In this document: positions 45,729-54,583 of the stretch, in pieces
Numbering within the stretch: position 1 is the first letter of the stretch
Layout: the number at the start of each line of letters is the position of its first letter
NCBI GenBank assembly: GCA_947499095.1
Contig: CANMMR010000006.1
Location: 1-64,000, forward strand
Origin: an uncultured Erythrobacter sp.
GTDB taxonomy: Bacteria; Pseudomonadota; Alphaproteobacteria; Sphingomonadales; Sphingomonadaceae
DNA: 64,000 bases
Direction of reading: 5' to 3'
Program-made: the position numbers and the translations under genes
Notes under the pieces: model-generated
The model's input: the letters and a program-made list of their open reading frames with translations, nothing else
Told to the model about the DNA's origin: nothing
Database searches by the model: none

Positions 45729-47462
45729 TCAGGCAGCAAGGTCCAGCGGCTGAATCTCGCCCGACAGGTATAGCCGCTTGGCCTTAGCGCGGCTGAGCTT
45801 GCCGGAGCTGGTGCGCGGCAGCGTGCGCGGAGGGACCAGTTCGACCACGCAACTCATGCCGGTGACGCCGCGCACCTTGTCGGCGATCTGGTCGCGCAGC
45901 TTGATGCGCTCTTCGGGCTCGGACACGCGGCAGTGGACCAGCACGGCGGGCGCTTCCTCGCCATTGTCGGTGTCGACCGAAAAGGCGGCGATATCGCCGT
46001 GGTTGAAGCCAGGCAACTGCTCCACCGCCCATTCGATGTCCTGCGGCCAGAGGTTCTTGCCGTTGATGATGATCATGTCCTTCGCCCGGCCGACGATGAA
46101 CAGATAGCCATCGGCCATGTAGCCCATGTCGCCGGTGTCGAGCCAGCCGTCGACCAGGCATTCCTGCGTCGCTTCCTCGTTGCGGAAGTAGGAGTGCATC
46201 ACGCTCTTGCCGCGGCACCAGACCTTGCCGATCTGGTGGTCGCCCTTGGCCGCGTTCTTCTCGTCGCGGATCTCCACTTCCATTCCGGGGATGGGTTTCC
46301 CGCAATTAACGATGGCGCGATACCGCGCGGGCTTCGACAGATCGCGCGGACGGCCCGACAGGCGCTCTTCCTCGACCAGTTCGACCCGAATGCCTTCTCC
46401 GGGCGGCATGACCGTGACCGCCAGCGTCGCTTCGGCCAGGCCGTAGCTGGGGTTGAAGGCATTCGCCTTGAATCCCGCCTCGGCAAACGCATTGACGAAA
46501 TTCTGCATTACGTCGGGCCGGATCATGTCCGCGCCATTGCCCGCGACCCGCCAGCGTGAGAGGTCGAATCGGTCGCCGACATTGCTCTGGCTGGAAATCC
46601 GGCGCGCGCAGATGTCGTAACCGAAGGTCGGCGAATAGCTGAGTGTGGTGCCCTGGTTGCGGCTGATGAGATCGAGCCATGCCAGCGGACGGCGCGCGAA
46701 ATGCTCGGTCTTGAGATAATCGATCGAAGCCTGGTTCGCGATCACCGACAGGAAGCAGCCGACCAGCCCCATGTCGTGATACCACGGCAGCCAGCTCACC
46801 ACCCGGTCGTTGCCGCGGAAATCCATCGAGATGGAATGGCCCTGCAGATTGTGGAGCAGCGCCTCGTGCGTCACCGCGACGCCGGTCGGGAAGCGGGTCG
46901 AGCCGGAGGAATACTGGAGGTAGCAGATGTCTTCGGGCTGCGCTTCGGGCAGGTCGCATGCGGGATCGGGCCGCAGGGCGAAATCTTCCCAGCTCTGCCC
47001 TTCGCAACCCTGCCGCTCGGCAGCCGCTGCGCCCATTTCGGCGATTTCGCCGGGGTAGATCAGGATTTTCGGATCGCTGCTGTCCAACTGCACGGCAAGC
47101 TGGTCGATATAACCTTCCTTGCCGCCGAAGCCGGTCGGCAGGGGCAAAGGCACGGGCCATGCCCCTGCATAGACGCAACCGCAGAACAGCGCGGCGAATT
47201 CGGCGCAGGTTTCCGCAACCAGCGCCACGCGATCGTCCTTGCCGATCCCGGCAGCGACCAGCTGGCGCGCGACCTTGAGCGCGTCTTCGCGCATGTCGGC
47301 ATAGCTGTAGACGCGCTGCAATGTGCCGCGCATGTCGTGGAAATTCATGCCTTTCGCGCTTCTGGCGGCGTAATCCACCGCCTCGGTGAAGGTCGCGAAA
47401 TCGGAACGGCGACGGGTCAGGTCGCAATTGTTCGGCGTCGGCGTCAATGCGGCGTCGGTCAT
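45729..47462 (-). CDS. Fatty acyl-AMP ligase (FAAL) family protein
   Basis: The 577-residue adenylation enzyme has the ATP motif YLQYSSGSTRFPTGVAVTH near residue 170, the A5-type NPSYGLAEATLAVTV, TGDMGYMADGYLFIVGRAKDMI, and the C-terminal catalytic lysine region RTSSGKLSRAKAKRLYL. The insertion and sequence around SFRxxDRVVSWLPWYHDMGLVG match FAALs, which activate fatty acids as acyl-AMP and pass them to a carrier protein in place of CoA. No acyl carrier protein or polyketide synthase gene is near, so its partner must lie elsewhere. The ATG at 47462 gives the standard N terminus. A hairpin with a T run lies just upstream (47520-47550). Confidence 0.9.
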   Translation of the reverse strand: MTDAALTPTPNNCDLTRRRSDFATFTEAVDYAARSAKGMNFHDMRGTLQRVYSYADMREDALKVARQLVAAGIGKDDRVALVAETCAEFAALFCGCVYAGAWPVPLPLPTGFGGKEGYIDQLAVQLDSSDPKILIYPGEIAEMGAAAAERQGCEGQSWEDFALRPDPACDLPEAQPEDICYLQYSSGSTRFPTGVAVTHEALLHNLQGHSISMDFRGNDRVVSWLPWYHDMGLVGCFLSVIANQASIDYLKTEHFARRPLAWLDLISRNQGTTLSYSPTFGYDICARRISSQSNVGDRFDLSRWRVAGNGADMIRPDVMQNFVNAFAEAGFKANAFNPSYGLAEATLAVTVMPPGEGIRVELVEEERLSGRPRDLSKPARYRAIVNCGKPIPGMEVEIRDEKNAAKGDHQIGKVWCRGKSVMHSYFRNEEATQECLVDGWLDTGDMGYMADGYLFIVGRAKDMIIINGKNLWPQDIEWAVEQLPGFNHGDIAAFSVDTDNGEEAPAVLVHCRVSEPEERIKLRDQIADKVRGVTGMSCVVELVPPRTLPRTSSGKLSRAKAKRLYLSGEIQPLDLAA

Positions 47463-47519
47463 AATCTTGTAGCGATACCCGTGGATTGCGTAGGCGCCCG
47501 AGGCCACCCTCATAATTTC

Positions 47520-47550
47520 CCAAAAAGCGCCCGTCTTGGTGCGGGCGCTT
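47520..47550 (-). terminator. Terminator-like hairpin in the FAAL leader
   Basis: AAGCGCCCG (47525-47533) pairs perfectly with CGGGCGCTT (47542-47550), with an 8-base loop. On the minus strand the stem is followed by TTTTTG, so it acts in the direction of the FAAL gene, whose ATG is 58 bases further on. Since the gene on the other side (recX) is divergent, there is no minus-strand gene for it to end. It may be an attenuator of the FAAL transcript. Confidence 0.5.
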
Positions 47551-47596
47551 GCACAGCCTTTCCCATTTCATGGGGACTGTGGCAGGAATATGGCCG

Positions 47597-48178
47597 ATGA
47601 GTGATGCAGACGCAACGTCCCGGCGTAGAAAGCGCACGCCTAAACCCCTCGACGCGCGCCAGCTGGAGGAGCTGGCGCTGGCTTATGTCGCGCGGTTTTC
47701 CACCAGTGCAGGCAAGCTGCGCGCCTATCTGAAACGCAAGCTGCGCGAGCGGGGCTGGGACGAAGATGGCGAGCCGCCGGTGGAGCAAATCGTCACTCGC
47801 TTTGTGGAAAAGGGCTATGTCGACGATGCGGCATACGGGCGTGCCAAGGCGCAGGGCCTGCTTGCCAGGGGTTATGGCGGCAGGCGGGTCGAACAGGCGC
47901 TGCGCGCGGCCGAGATCGGGGAGGAGGTGCGCAGCAAGCTCGCTCCGGGCGAGGCCGAGCGGCGGGCGGCAATCGTTGCGCTCGCGCGGCGGCGCAGGTT
48001 CGGTCCTTATGGCGGGCCGCTGCCCGTGGATGCGGAGGCCGCGCACAAGCTTCGCGAAAAGCGGCTTGCCGCGCTGCTGCGCGCAGGCCATGATTTCGAC
48101 GCGGCGCGGCGCGTGCTGGAGGCCGCGACAATCGAGGAGCTCGAAGAGTGGGTCGCGGAAGCAGCGGAGGACGATTGA
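47597..48178 (+). CDS. recX: Regulatory protein RecX
   Basis: The 193-residue protein has three-helix RecX repeats, visible in the N-terminal YVARFSTSAGKLRAYLKRKL and the middle FVEKGYVDDAAYGRAKAQGLLARGYGGRRVEQAL. It binds and restrains RecA filaments. recA is not adjacent here. ATG at 47597. The gene shares its last base with the start of the following DUF192 gene (TGATG). Confidence 0.88.
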   Translation: MSDADATSRRRKRTPKPLDARQLEELALAYVARFSTSAGKLRAYLKRKLRERGWDEDGEPPVEQIVTRFVEKGYVDDAAYGRAKAQGLLARGYGGRRVEQALRAAEIGEEVRSKLAPGEAERRAAIVALARRRRFGPYGGPLPVDAEAAHKLREKRLAALLRAGHDFDAARRVLEAATIEELEEWVAEAAEDD

Positions 48179-48663
48179 TGGCGCGCGGCCTGGCGGGGCT
48201 CGCCGCGGCGCTTCTCGCGGCCTGTTCGGCGCAACCGGGAGCGGAAGCCGGACCTGCGGCGGACGTCGCGGCCGAGGCGACGCATCCCGTCAGCGGCCTC
48301 GAAGTCATCCCGCTCACTGTGACCGGCGCATCGGGCACGCACCGCTTCAACGTCGAGCTTGCCGACACGCCAGAAGCGCAGCGCGGCGGGCTCATGTTCC
48401 GCACCGAGTTGCCGGACGATGCGGGCATGATCTTCCCCTATGACGGAACGATGGCGCAAAGCTTCTGGATGAAGAACACGCCGCTGCCGCTCGACATCAT
48501 CTTCATCGGGCCGGACCGGCGGATCAGCAATATCGCCGCGATGACGGAGCCCTATTCGCTCGAATCGGTCTATTCGGTCGGCCCGGTCCTCGGCGTGCTG
48601 GAGTTGCGCGGCGGCCTTGCAGGCGAGCTCGGGATAGAGCCAGGCGACAAGGTGGATTGGTGA
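48178..48663 (+). CDS. DUF192 family lipoprotein
   Basis: The 161-residue protein has a leader with lipobox LLAAC, then the DUF192 core with FNVELADTPEAQRGGLMFRTEL and MIFPYDGTMAQSFWMKNTPLPLDIIFI. Its function is unknown. Members are usually exported and sometimes copper-linked. One-base TGATG overlap with recX. Confidence 0.85.
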   Translation: MARGLAGLAAALLAACSAQPGAEAGPAADVAAEATHPVSGLEVIPLTVTGASGTHRFNVELADTPEAQRGGLMFRTELPDDAGMIFPYDGTMAQSFWMKNTPLPLDIIFIGPDRRISNIAAMTEPYSLESVYSVGPVLGVLELRGGLAGELGIEPGDKVDW

Positions 48664-48723
48664 TGGCGAATTCGCGCAAAGCGGCGCTTCCCTCCCGCGT
48701 GCGATTGCGCTAATCGCGCCGCC

Positions 48724-49122
48724 ATGAGCTTTCTCGGCAAGATCTTCACCTGGTGGAACGGCGCCACCATCGGCACCATGCTGTGGTCCTCGCGCAATGG
48801 CGAGCATGTCGGCACCGATGCGCAGGGCAATGCCTATTACCGCTCCAAGAAGCGCGGCGAAGGTCAGCGCGAACGGCGCTGGGTGATTTACGAAGGCAAT
48901 AACGATGCGAGCCGCATCCCGGCCGAATGGCACGGCTGGCTGCATGGCGCGGGCGAAGATGTGCCCGAAAGTTTCCTGCCGCCCCCGCGCATCTGGGAAG
49001 CCGACTACACGCCGAATGCCACGGGCACGACGGGTGCCTATCGCCCCGCCGGTGCGCTCGAACGCGGCGGCAAGCGTGCGCGCGCGGTGGGCGATTACGA
49101 AGCCTGGTCGCCGGACGCGTGA
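48724..49122 (+). CDS. NDUFA12 family NADH:ubiquinone oxidoreductase subunit
   Basis: The 132-residue protein has the family core IGTMLWSSRNGEHVGTDAQGN, RRWVIYEGNNDASRIPAEWHGWLHG and WEADYTPNATGT. It is the bacterial counterpart of the mitochondrial complex I accessory subunit NDUFA12 and is typical of alphaproteobacteria. The order NDUFA12-DUF2155-aat is common in this class, as far as I recall. Confidence 0.9.
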   Translation: MSFLGKIFTWWNGATIGTMLWSSRNGEHVGTDAQGNAYYRSKKRGEGQRERRWVIYEGNNDASRIPAEWHGWLHGAGEDVPESFLPPPRIWEADYTPNATGTTGAYRPAGALERGGKRARAVGDYEAWSPDA

Positions 49123-49124
49123 GC

Positions 49125-49637
49125 ATGCGCGGGGCACTCGCCCTCATCGGCGCCATGGCTTTGGTCGCAGGCTGTTCGGACGAGGTTCCTGAAACGCCTG
49201 CGACGCAGGAAAACGAAATCCCCGAGGATCTTCAGCAGGCGGACATGCCGGAAGTCCCGGCCGACGAAGCCGGCATCGGCACGCCCATGGCCGAGCGGGT
49301 CGCGACGATCGGCCTTCTCAACAAGCGCAACAATGTCAGCCAGGAGTTCGAGCTTTCGCCCGGCGAGCAACGACGGGCGGGCGATGTGATCGTGCGGCTG
49401 CAGGCCTGCGAGCGCACCGCGCCTTGGGAGATGCCGAAGGAAACCGGCGCTTTCGTCCAGGTGCTGGTGCGTCAACGCGGCAGCGAGGACCAGTTCGCTC
49501 GTATCTTTTCGGGCTGGCTGTTCAAGAATTCGCCCAGCCTGAACGTGGTCGAACACCCGATCTACGACGTTTGGGTCAAGGATTGCGCTATGAGCTTCCC
49601 GGGCGAAGAAGCCTCGGACGAGGCGGCTTCCGAATAG
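49125..49637 (+). CDS. DUF2155 domain lipoprotein
   Basis: The 170-residue protein has a lipobox (ALVAGC), an acidic linker and the DUF2155 domain, with GLLNKRNNVSQEFELSPGE, VRLQACERTAPWE and WLFKNSPSLNVVEHPIYDVW. Its function is unknown. A GTG at 49119, overlapping the NDUFA12 stop, is an alternative start. The 3' end overlaps the convergent aat gene by 76 bases. Confidence 0.85.
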   Translation: MRGALALIGAMALVAGCSDEVPETPATQENEIPEDLQQADMPEVPADEAGIGTPMAERVATIGLLNKRNNVSQEFELSPGEQRRAGDVIVRLQACERTAPWEMPKETGAFVQVLVRQRGSEDQFARIFSGWLFKNSPSLNVVEHPIYDVWVKDCAMSFPGEEASDEAASE

Positions 49638-50293
49638 CTCCGGATTGCCGCCGGGATCGTCGTGTCCGGCGACCCCGTGGCTCCCGACAGCAGGTCGAGA
49701 TAGCCCGCCTGAGGCAGCGCCACCGCGCCCAACGTCGCGAGGTGCTCGGTCATGAACTGGCAGTCGAGCAGGCGATAGCCCCCCTTGCGCATAGCGGCGA
49801 CCAGCCAGGCCAGCGCCACCTTGCTCGCATCGGTCCGGCGGCTGAACATGCTTTCCCCGCAAAATACCTCGTCGAAGGCGACGCCATAGAGCCCACCTGC
49901 AAGTTCGCCGTCCTGCCAGCATTCGATCGAATGCGCGTGACCGGCGCGGTGGAGCGCGAGATAGCTTGCCTCGATGCGATGGCTGATCCAGCTTTCCGCA
50001 TGCTCTTCGCGTGGCTCGGCGCAGGCGGCGATGACTTGGCCGAAAGCACGGTCGCACGTTACCTCGAAGCGGCCTTGCCGCAGCGTCTTGCGCAGGCTGC
50101 CGGACAGGCGGAAACCGTCCAGCGGAATGATCGCCCGCTCACGCGGCTCGACCCAGTAGACCTCCGGGTCGCTGCGATGGTCGGCCATGGGGAACACCCC
50201 CGCGCGATAGGCGCGCAGCAGCAGATCGACGGGAATCACTTGGGAGCTAGGGGCGTGCATCGCGAGCAGTCTTACCAGTTCGCCGCCACGCAT
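49562..50293 (-). CDS. aat: Leucyl/phenylalanyl-tRNA-protein transferase
   Basis: The 243-residue protein has the Aat signatures LLRAYRAGVFPMAD, YWVEPRERAIIPLDGF, HSIECWQDGELAGGLYGV and MFSRRTDASKVALAWL. It adds Leu or Phe to proteins with N-terminal Lys or Arg, feeding the N-end rule pathway. The C terminus SLTQTS resembles the conserved ends of sphingomonad Aat proteins. The ATG at 50293 has an AAGGCGG at good spacing; an in-frame ATG at 50260 is an alternative. Confidence 0.92.
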   Translation of the reverse strand: MRGGELVRLLAMHAPSSQVIPVDLLLRAYRAGVFPMADHRSDPEVYWVEPRERAIIPLDGFRLSGSLRKTLRQGRFEVTCDRAFGQVIAACAEPREEHAESWISHRIEASYLALHRAGHAHSIECWQDGELAGGLYGVAFDEVFCGESMFSRRTDASKVALAWLVAAMRKGGYRLLDCQFMTEHLATLGAVALPQAGYLDLLSGATGSPDTTIPAAIRSYSEAASSEASSPGKLIAQSLTQTS

Positions 50294-50345
50294 GATATCC
50301 GCCTTGCTATTCGCGCGGCCCCATATTAGAGCGCGCCGTCGCTGC

Positions 50346-50421
50346 AGGGGTGTAGCTCAGCTGGTAGAGCATCGGTCTCCAAAACCGAGGGCCACGGGTT
50401 CGAATCCTGTCACCCCTGCCA
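50346..50421 (+). tRNA. tRNA-Trp (anticodon CCA)
   Basis: AGGGGTG (50346-50352) pairs with CACCCCT (50411-50417), followed by G and CCA. The D arm GCTCAGCTGGTAGAGC, the anticodon stem TCGGT/ACCGA with loop CTCCAAA (anticodon CCA at 50379-50381), and the T arm ACGGGTTCGAATCCTGT are all present. It is 76 bases with the 3' CCA encoded. Confidence 0.97.
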
Positions 50422-50472
50422 TTTCCTTTTCCTCACTTGTCCAGTGCCGCGCCGCGCCCTATCGCGCCGCGC

Positions 50473-51360
50473 ATGACAGAAGAAGAAAAGCGGAAACGCG
50501 ATCTCGCCGATCGCAAGTTCTACCCGGCCGAAGAAGAGGCCAAATTCGAAAAATCTTTGCCGAAGCAGACGCCGCAGACGGCGCATCCGGCCTACAAGCT
50601 CGCCTTCCAGGACAAGGACTTCCTGCTGCGCGAGGAACTGCGCCCGGTGCGCTTCCAGCTGGAGCTGCTGAAGCCCGAAATGATCCTCGACGAGGCCGGA
50701 GTCGGATCGACCATGGTCATGTACGGCAGCGCGCGCATCCCTCCCCCCGAAGCCGCCGAGGAAGCGCTGGAAGGCGCAAAGGACCTGCCCGACGACGAAC
50801 GCAAGATCGTCGAGAGCCTCGTCGCCAAGAGCAAATATTACGGCGAGGCGCGCAAGCTGGCGCGGCTAGTCACCGAAAAGTCCATCATCGAGGACGGCAA
50901 GCGCCAGTTCGTCGTCTGCTCGGGCGGCGGCCCCTCGATCATGGAAGCGGCCAATCGCGGCGCCAGCGATGCGGGCGGGGAGAGCATCGGGCTCAATATC
51001 ATCCTGCCGCACGAACAGGCACCCAACAGCTATGTGACGCCCTATCTGTCGCTCAACTTCCACTATTTCGCGCTGCGCAAGATGCATTTTCTGTTGCGCG
51101 CGAAGGCGGTCGCCGTGTTCCCGGGCGGCTTCGGCACGTTCGACGAATTCTTCGAGCTGCTGACGCTGATCCAGACGGGCAAGATGAAACCGATGCCGAT
51201 CCTGCTGTTCGGCAAGGATTTCTGGACGCGGGTCGTGAATTTCGAGGCGATTGCCGAGGAAGGCACGATCTCGATGAAAGACCTAGACTTGTTCCGCTGG
51301 TGCGAGACCGCCGACGAGGCCTGGGCGCATATCAGCGCCTTCTACGAACTCGACCGCTAA
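50473..51360 (+). CDS. LOG family (TIGR00730-like) Rossmann-fold protein
   Basis: The 295-residue protein has the LOG nucleotide-binding core: MVMYGSARIPP, VVCSGGGPSIMEAANRGA and the catalytic FPGGFGTFDEFFE. LOG proteins release free cytokinin-type bases or act as nucleoside 5'-monophosphate phosphoribohydrolases. The extra 75-residue N-terminal part and the long internal acidic helix place it in the larger bacterial branch. ATG at 50473, just after the tRNA. Confidence 0.87.
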   Translation: MTEEEKRKRDLADRKFYPAEEEAKFEKSLPKQTPQTAHPAYKLAFQDKDFLLREELRPVRFQLELLKPEMILDEAGVGSTMVMYGSARIPPPEAAEEALEGAKDLPDDERKIVESLVAKSKYYGEARKLARLVTEKSIIEDGKRQFVVCSGGGPSIMEAANRGASDAGGESIGLNIILPHEQAPNSYVTPYLSLNFHYFALRKMHFLLRAKAVAVFPGGFGTFDEFFELLTLIQTGKMKPMPILLFGKDFWTRVVNFEAIAEEGTISMKDLDLFRWCETADEAWAHISAFYELDR

Positions 51361-51367
51361 AGCCGGA

Positions 51368-52171
51368 TCAGTCGGAAGATAGCGAGCGCACCGCTTGATG
51401 GCCGAGCGGGCCATTGCCCTCGCCGAGGCCGGGCGCGCTCTCGATCGCCGCGAAAGTGAAAGCGCGAGCGATGCGCACCGCATGGGTCAGCGGTTGGCGA
51501 TGCGCCAGCATCGTGGCGAGCGCGGCGGATAGCGTGCAGCCCGTGCCGTGGGTGTGCCGCGTGTCCAGCCGGGCATGGCCGAAACTGCCGATCTTGCCAG
51601 CAGCGGAGACGATCCGGTCGATGGCTTCGCTGCCCTCGCCATGGCCGCCCTTGGCGAGGATTACCGTGTCGTGGCGCGATGCCAGTTCGCCTGCCGCGTC
51701 GTAGATGTCCTCGTCCGCCAGCGTGTCCCGGCCGGTCAGCGCGGCGAGTTCGGGCAGGTTTGGCGTGACCACCGTGGCGATATCCATCAGCGCGCCGAAC
51801 GCGGCGATCGTCGCCTCGCTTGCCAGTTCCGCACCGCTGGTCGCGACCATGACCGGGTCGAACACGATCGGCCCGGCAAAGCTGTCGAGGCGCTCTGCCA
51901 GCAGCATCGCGATCTCGGGGGAGCCGAGCATGCCGATCTTGACTGCGTCGGCGCCGATATCGCTGAGGCAGCTATCGACCTGGTCGAGCACGAGGTCGGG
52001 ATGCATGACCTCCACGCCCTGCACGCCGCGCGTGTTCTGCGCGGTCACGGCGGTGATCGCGGTCATGGCATAGCCGCCAAGCATGGCGATGGTCTTGATG
52101 TCGGCTTGGATACCGGCGCCGCCCGAACAGTCAGAGCCGGCGATCGAGAGGACGCGGGGAGGAGCGCTCAT
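51368..52171 (-). CDS. thiD: Hydroxymethylpyrimidine/phosphomethylpyrimidine kinase
   Basis: The 267-residue ribokinase-fold enzyme phosphorylates HMP and HMP-P in thiamine synthesis. Motifs are VLSIAGSDCSGGAGIQADIKT near the start, FDPVMVATSG, VVTPNLPELAALTG and the ATP/anion-hole motif THGTGCTLSAALA. The ATG at 52171 overlaps the stop of the DUF1272 gene. Confidence 0.94.
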   Translation of the reverse strand: MSAPPRVLSIAGSDCSGGAGIQADIKTIAMLGGYAMTAITAVTAQNTRGVQGVEVMHPDLVLDQVDSCLSDIGADAVKIGMLGSPEIAMLLAERLDSFAGPIVFDPVMVATSGAELASEATIAAFGALMDIATVVTPNLPELAALTGRDTLADEDIYDAAGELASRHDTVILAKGGHGEGSEAIDRIVSAAGKIGSFGHARLDTRHTHGTGCTLSAALATMLAHRQPLTHAVRIARAFTFAAIESAPGLGEGNGPLGHQAVRSLSSD

Positions 52172-52395
52172 CCGTTGAACCTGCGTTCTTGCGAGGCGGG
52201 AAGCTTCTCCTGCAGCGCCTTGCTGCGTGTCGGGCGATCCATCAGCTCCCCGCCGCAATTGGGACAGCGGTCGTCGAGCGATTCGGAGCATTCCGTGCAA
52301 AACGTACATTCGACACTGCAGATGAAGGCACCGGGCGCCTCGGCGGGCAAGTCGCAGCCGCAGCGTTCGCAATCGGGACGCATTTCGAGGGCCAT
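52168..52395 (-). CDS. DUF1272 zinc-ribbon protein
   Basis: The 75-residue protein has four CxxC-like pairs: CERCGC, ICSVECTFCTEC and CPNCGGEL. These are typical of DUF1272, a small zinc-binding family of unknown role. It sits between glmM and thiD, with four-base overlaps at both ends. Confidence 0.85.
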   Translation of the reverse strand: MALEMRPDCERCGCDLPAEAPGAFICSVECTFCTECSESLDDRCPNCGGELMDRPTRSKALQEKLPASQERRFNG

Positions 52396-53732
52396 CAGGC
52401 AGCCGCCTTCACGGCATCGCAGATCCGGTCGACGCAAGCCTCGACCTGTGCCGCATCGTCGCCTTCCGCCATCACGCGGATAACGGGTTCGGTCCCGGAG
52501 GGACGGATGACCAGACGGCCCTTGCCTTCGAGCTCCGCTTCGGCCTTGGCGATGACCTGTTTGACGGTCTCGTTGTCGAGCGGCTTGCCGCCCGAATAAC
52601 GCACGTTCTTCAGCAGCTGCGGCACCGGATCGAACACATGGAGCAACTCGCTCGCCGGCTTGCCCGAGCGAACGAGGCTGGCGAGCACGCGCAGCGCCGC
52701 CACCGATCCGTCGCCCGTGGTCGCATGATCGAGCAGGATCATGTGGCCGGATTGCTCGCCGCCGACGTTGAACCCGCCTTCCTTCATCCGTTCAAGCACA
52801 TAGCGATCACCGACCTTCGTCCGCTCCAGCGTCAGGTCGAGGTTCTCCAGATACCGCTCCAGCCCGAGATTCGACATCACCGTCGCCACGACGCCGCCGC
52901 CGGTCAGCGAGCCGCGTTCATGCATGCGCGAGGCGATCAGCGCCATGATCTGGTCGCCATCCACCGTCTCGCCCTTCTCGTCGATCACGATCAGACGGTC
53001 GGCGTCCCCGTCCAGCGCGATGCCGAGGTCCGCGCCTTCCTCGACCACCTTGGCCTTGATCGCATCGAGCGAGGTCGAGCCGACGCCGTCGTTGATATTC
53101 GTGCCGTTGGGATCGACGCCGAGCGTGATCACCTTTGCGCCCAGTTCCCAGATGACCGACGGGGCGACCTGATAGGCTGCGCCGTGCGCGCAATCGACAA
53201 CCACCGTCAGATCGTCGAAACGGATGTCGCTGGAGACAGACTGCTTGATTGCATGGATATAACGGCCCCGCGCGTCCTCGATCCGGCGCGCCCGCCCTAC
53301 GCGATCTGCCGAGACCAGCAGGGGTTGCTGTTCGAGCAGGCGTTCAATCGAGACTTCCGCATCATCCGACAATTTGAAGCCATCAGGCCCGAACAGCTTG
53401 ATGCCATTGTCCTCGAACGGGTTGTGGCTGGCGGAGATCATAACGCCGAGATCGGCACGCATCTCGCGGGTCAGCAGGGCGATGGCGGGAGTGGGCAGCG
53501 GACCGGTCATGATCACATCCATGCCGACGCTGGTGAAACCGGCCACCAGCGCGCTTTCCATCATATAGCCCGACAGGCGCGTGTCCTTGCCGATCACGAC
53601 GCGGTGGCGGTGGTCGCCGCGCAGGAAGTGCGTGCCTGCCGCCTGGCCCACGCGCATGGCGGTCTCGGCCGTCATCACGCCTTCGTTGGTGCGTCCGCGA
53701 ATGCCGTCTGTGCCGAAGAACTTGCGTGCCAT
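52395..53732 (-). CDS. glmM: Phosphoglucosamine mutase
   Basis: The 445-residue enzyme interconverts glucosamine-6-phosphate and glucosamine-1-phosphate for peptidoglycan and LPS. Motifs are [13 protein letters not shown], the catalytic-serine loop [16 protein letters not shown], the metal loop [13 protein letters not shown], the sugar loop GGEQSGHMI and the phosphate loop [13 protein letters not shown]. It leads the operon glmM-DUF1272-thiD. Confidence 0.96.
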   Translation of the reverse strand: MARKFFGTDGIRGRTNEGVMTAETAMRVGQAAGTHFLRGDHRHRVVIGKDTRLSGYMMESALVAGFTSVGMDVIMTGPLPTPAIALLTREMRADLGVMISASHNPFEDNGIKLFGPDGFKLSDDAEVSIERLLEQQPLLVSADRVGRARRIEDARGRYIHAIKQSVSSDIRFDDLTVVVDCAHGAAYQVAPSVIWELGAKVITLGVDPNGTNINDGVGSTSLDAIKAKVVEEGADLGIALDGDADRLIVIDEKGETVDGDQIMALIASRMHERGSLTGGGVVATVMSNLGLERYLENLDLTLERTKVGDRYVLERMKEGGFNVGGEQSGHMILLDHATTGDGSVAALRVLASLVRSGKPASELLHVFDPVPQLLKNVRYSGGKPLDNETVKQVIAKAEAELEGKGRLVIRPSGTEPVIRVMAEGDDAAQVEACVDRICDAVKAAA

Positions 53733-53905
53733 ATGCGTTGGAAACTCCTGCCTTTCGCGAGGGGCTCTGTGCCGCGAATGCCGGGCGAAAGGAACCCCTT
53801 GCGATCTTTTCAGCGGGAATTGGCGGGAGGCTGCAACCCATCGCTTGCCCGCGCGTTACAAACCTGAACCCTACCTTTCCGACGCCAGACTAGAGGGGAC
53901 CCCCA

Positions 53906-54517
53906 ATGGCATTCGATCTGATCGACCTACCCTATGACGACACTGCACTCGAGCCGGCCGTTTCGGCCAAGACGCTGTCGTACCACCATGGCAAGCATCA
54001 CCAGGCCTATATCGACAAGACCAACAAGGCGATCGAAGGCACCGATCATGCCGACAAGAGCCTGGAAGAGGTGATCAGTGCTGCTCGCGGGTCGGACCAG
54101 GGCCTGTTCAACAATTCGGCCCAGAGCTGGAACCACGGCTTTTACTGGCACTCGATGGCGGCGGACGAGACATCCGCATCCGACGAACTGAAATCGATGA
54201 TCGATCGTGACTTCGGTTCTGTCGACGGCCTCAAGGAAAAGCTCGCCGAGCGCGGCGCCGGCCATTTCGCCAGCGGTTGGGTCTGGCTGGCGGTCAAGGG
54301 CGGCAAGCTGACCATCGAGGAAACGCATGACGGAGACACGCTGGCCGATCAGGACGGGGTGAACCCGCTGCTCGTGATCGACCTGTGGGAGCACGCCTAT
54401 TATCTCGACCACCAGAACGCTCGCCCGGCCTATCTCGACGCGGTGAACGGCAAGCTCAACTGGAGCTTCGCCAGCGAAAACCTCGCGCGCGGTACGACTT
54501 GGGAATATCCCAACTGA
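53906..54517 (+). CDS. sodB: Superoxide dismutase, Fe/Mn type
   Basis: The 203-residue enzyme has the metal ligands in SYHHGKHHQAYI, NNSAQSWNHGFYWHSM and VIDLWEHAYYLDHQNARPAYL, where the final D and H bind metal. The QSWNHGFYW glutamine position favours the iron form. Cytoplasmic. AGAGGGG at good spacing before the ATG. A strong hairpin follows the gene. Confidence 0.94.
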   Translation: MAFDLIDLPYDDTALEPAVSAKTLSYHHGKHHQAYIDKTNKAIEGTDHADKSLEEVISAARGSDQGLFNNSAQSWNHGFYWHSMAADETSASDELKSMIDRDFGSVDGLKEKLAERGAGHFASGWVWLAVKGGKLTIEETHDGDTLADQDGVNPLLVIDLWEHAYYLDHQNARPAYLDAVNGKLNWSFASENLARGTTWEYPN

Positions 54518-54540
54518 CCGAGTAATTCCGACACGTTCGA

Positions 54541-54574
54541 AAGCCCGCTGCGCCATTCACGCGGCGGGCTTTTG
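54541..54574. terminator. Bidirectional terminator between sodB and the AI-2E gene
   Basis: AAGCCCGCTGCG (54541-54552) pairs with CGCGGCGGGCTT (54560-54571) with one G-T pair and a 7-base loop, then TTTGCTT. It serves the two convergent genes. Confidence 0.8.
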
Positions 54575-54583
54575 CTTATGCGC

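Noticed and set aside
50292..51398. Arginine-rich plus-strand frame over the tRNA and LOG gene
   Set aside because: It runs through the tRNA and is out of frame with the LOG protein, whose motifs are unmistakable.
53733..53905. EcfG promoter before the superoxide dismutase gene
   Set aside because: A GGAAC occurs in the spacer, but no CGTT lies 16 or 17 bases after it.
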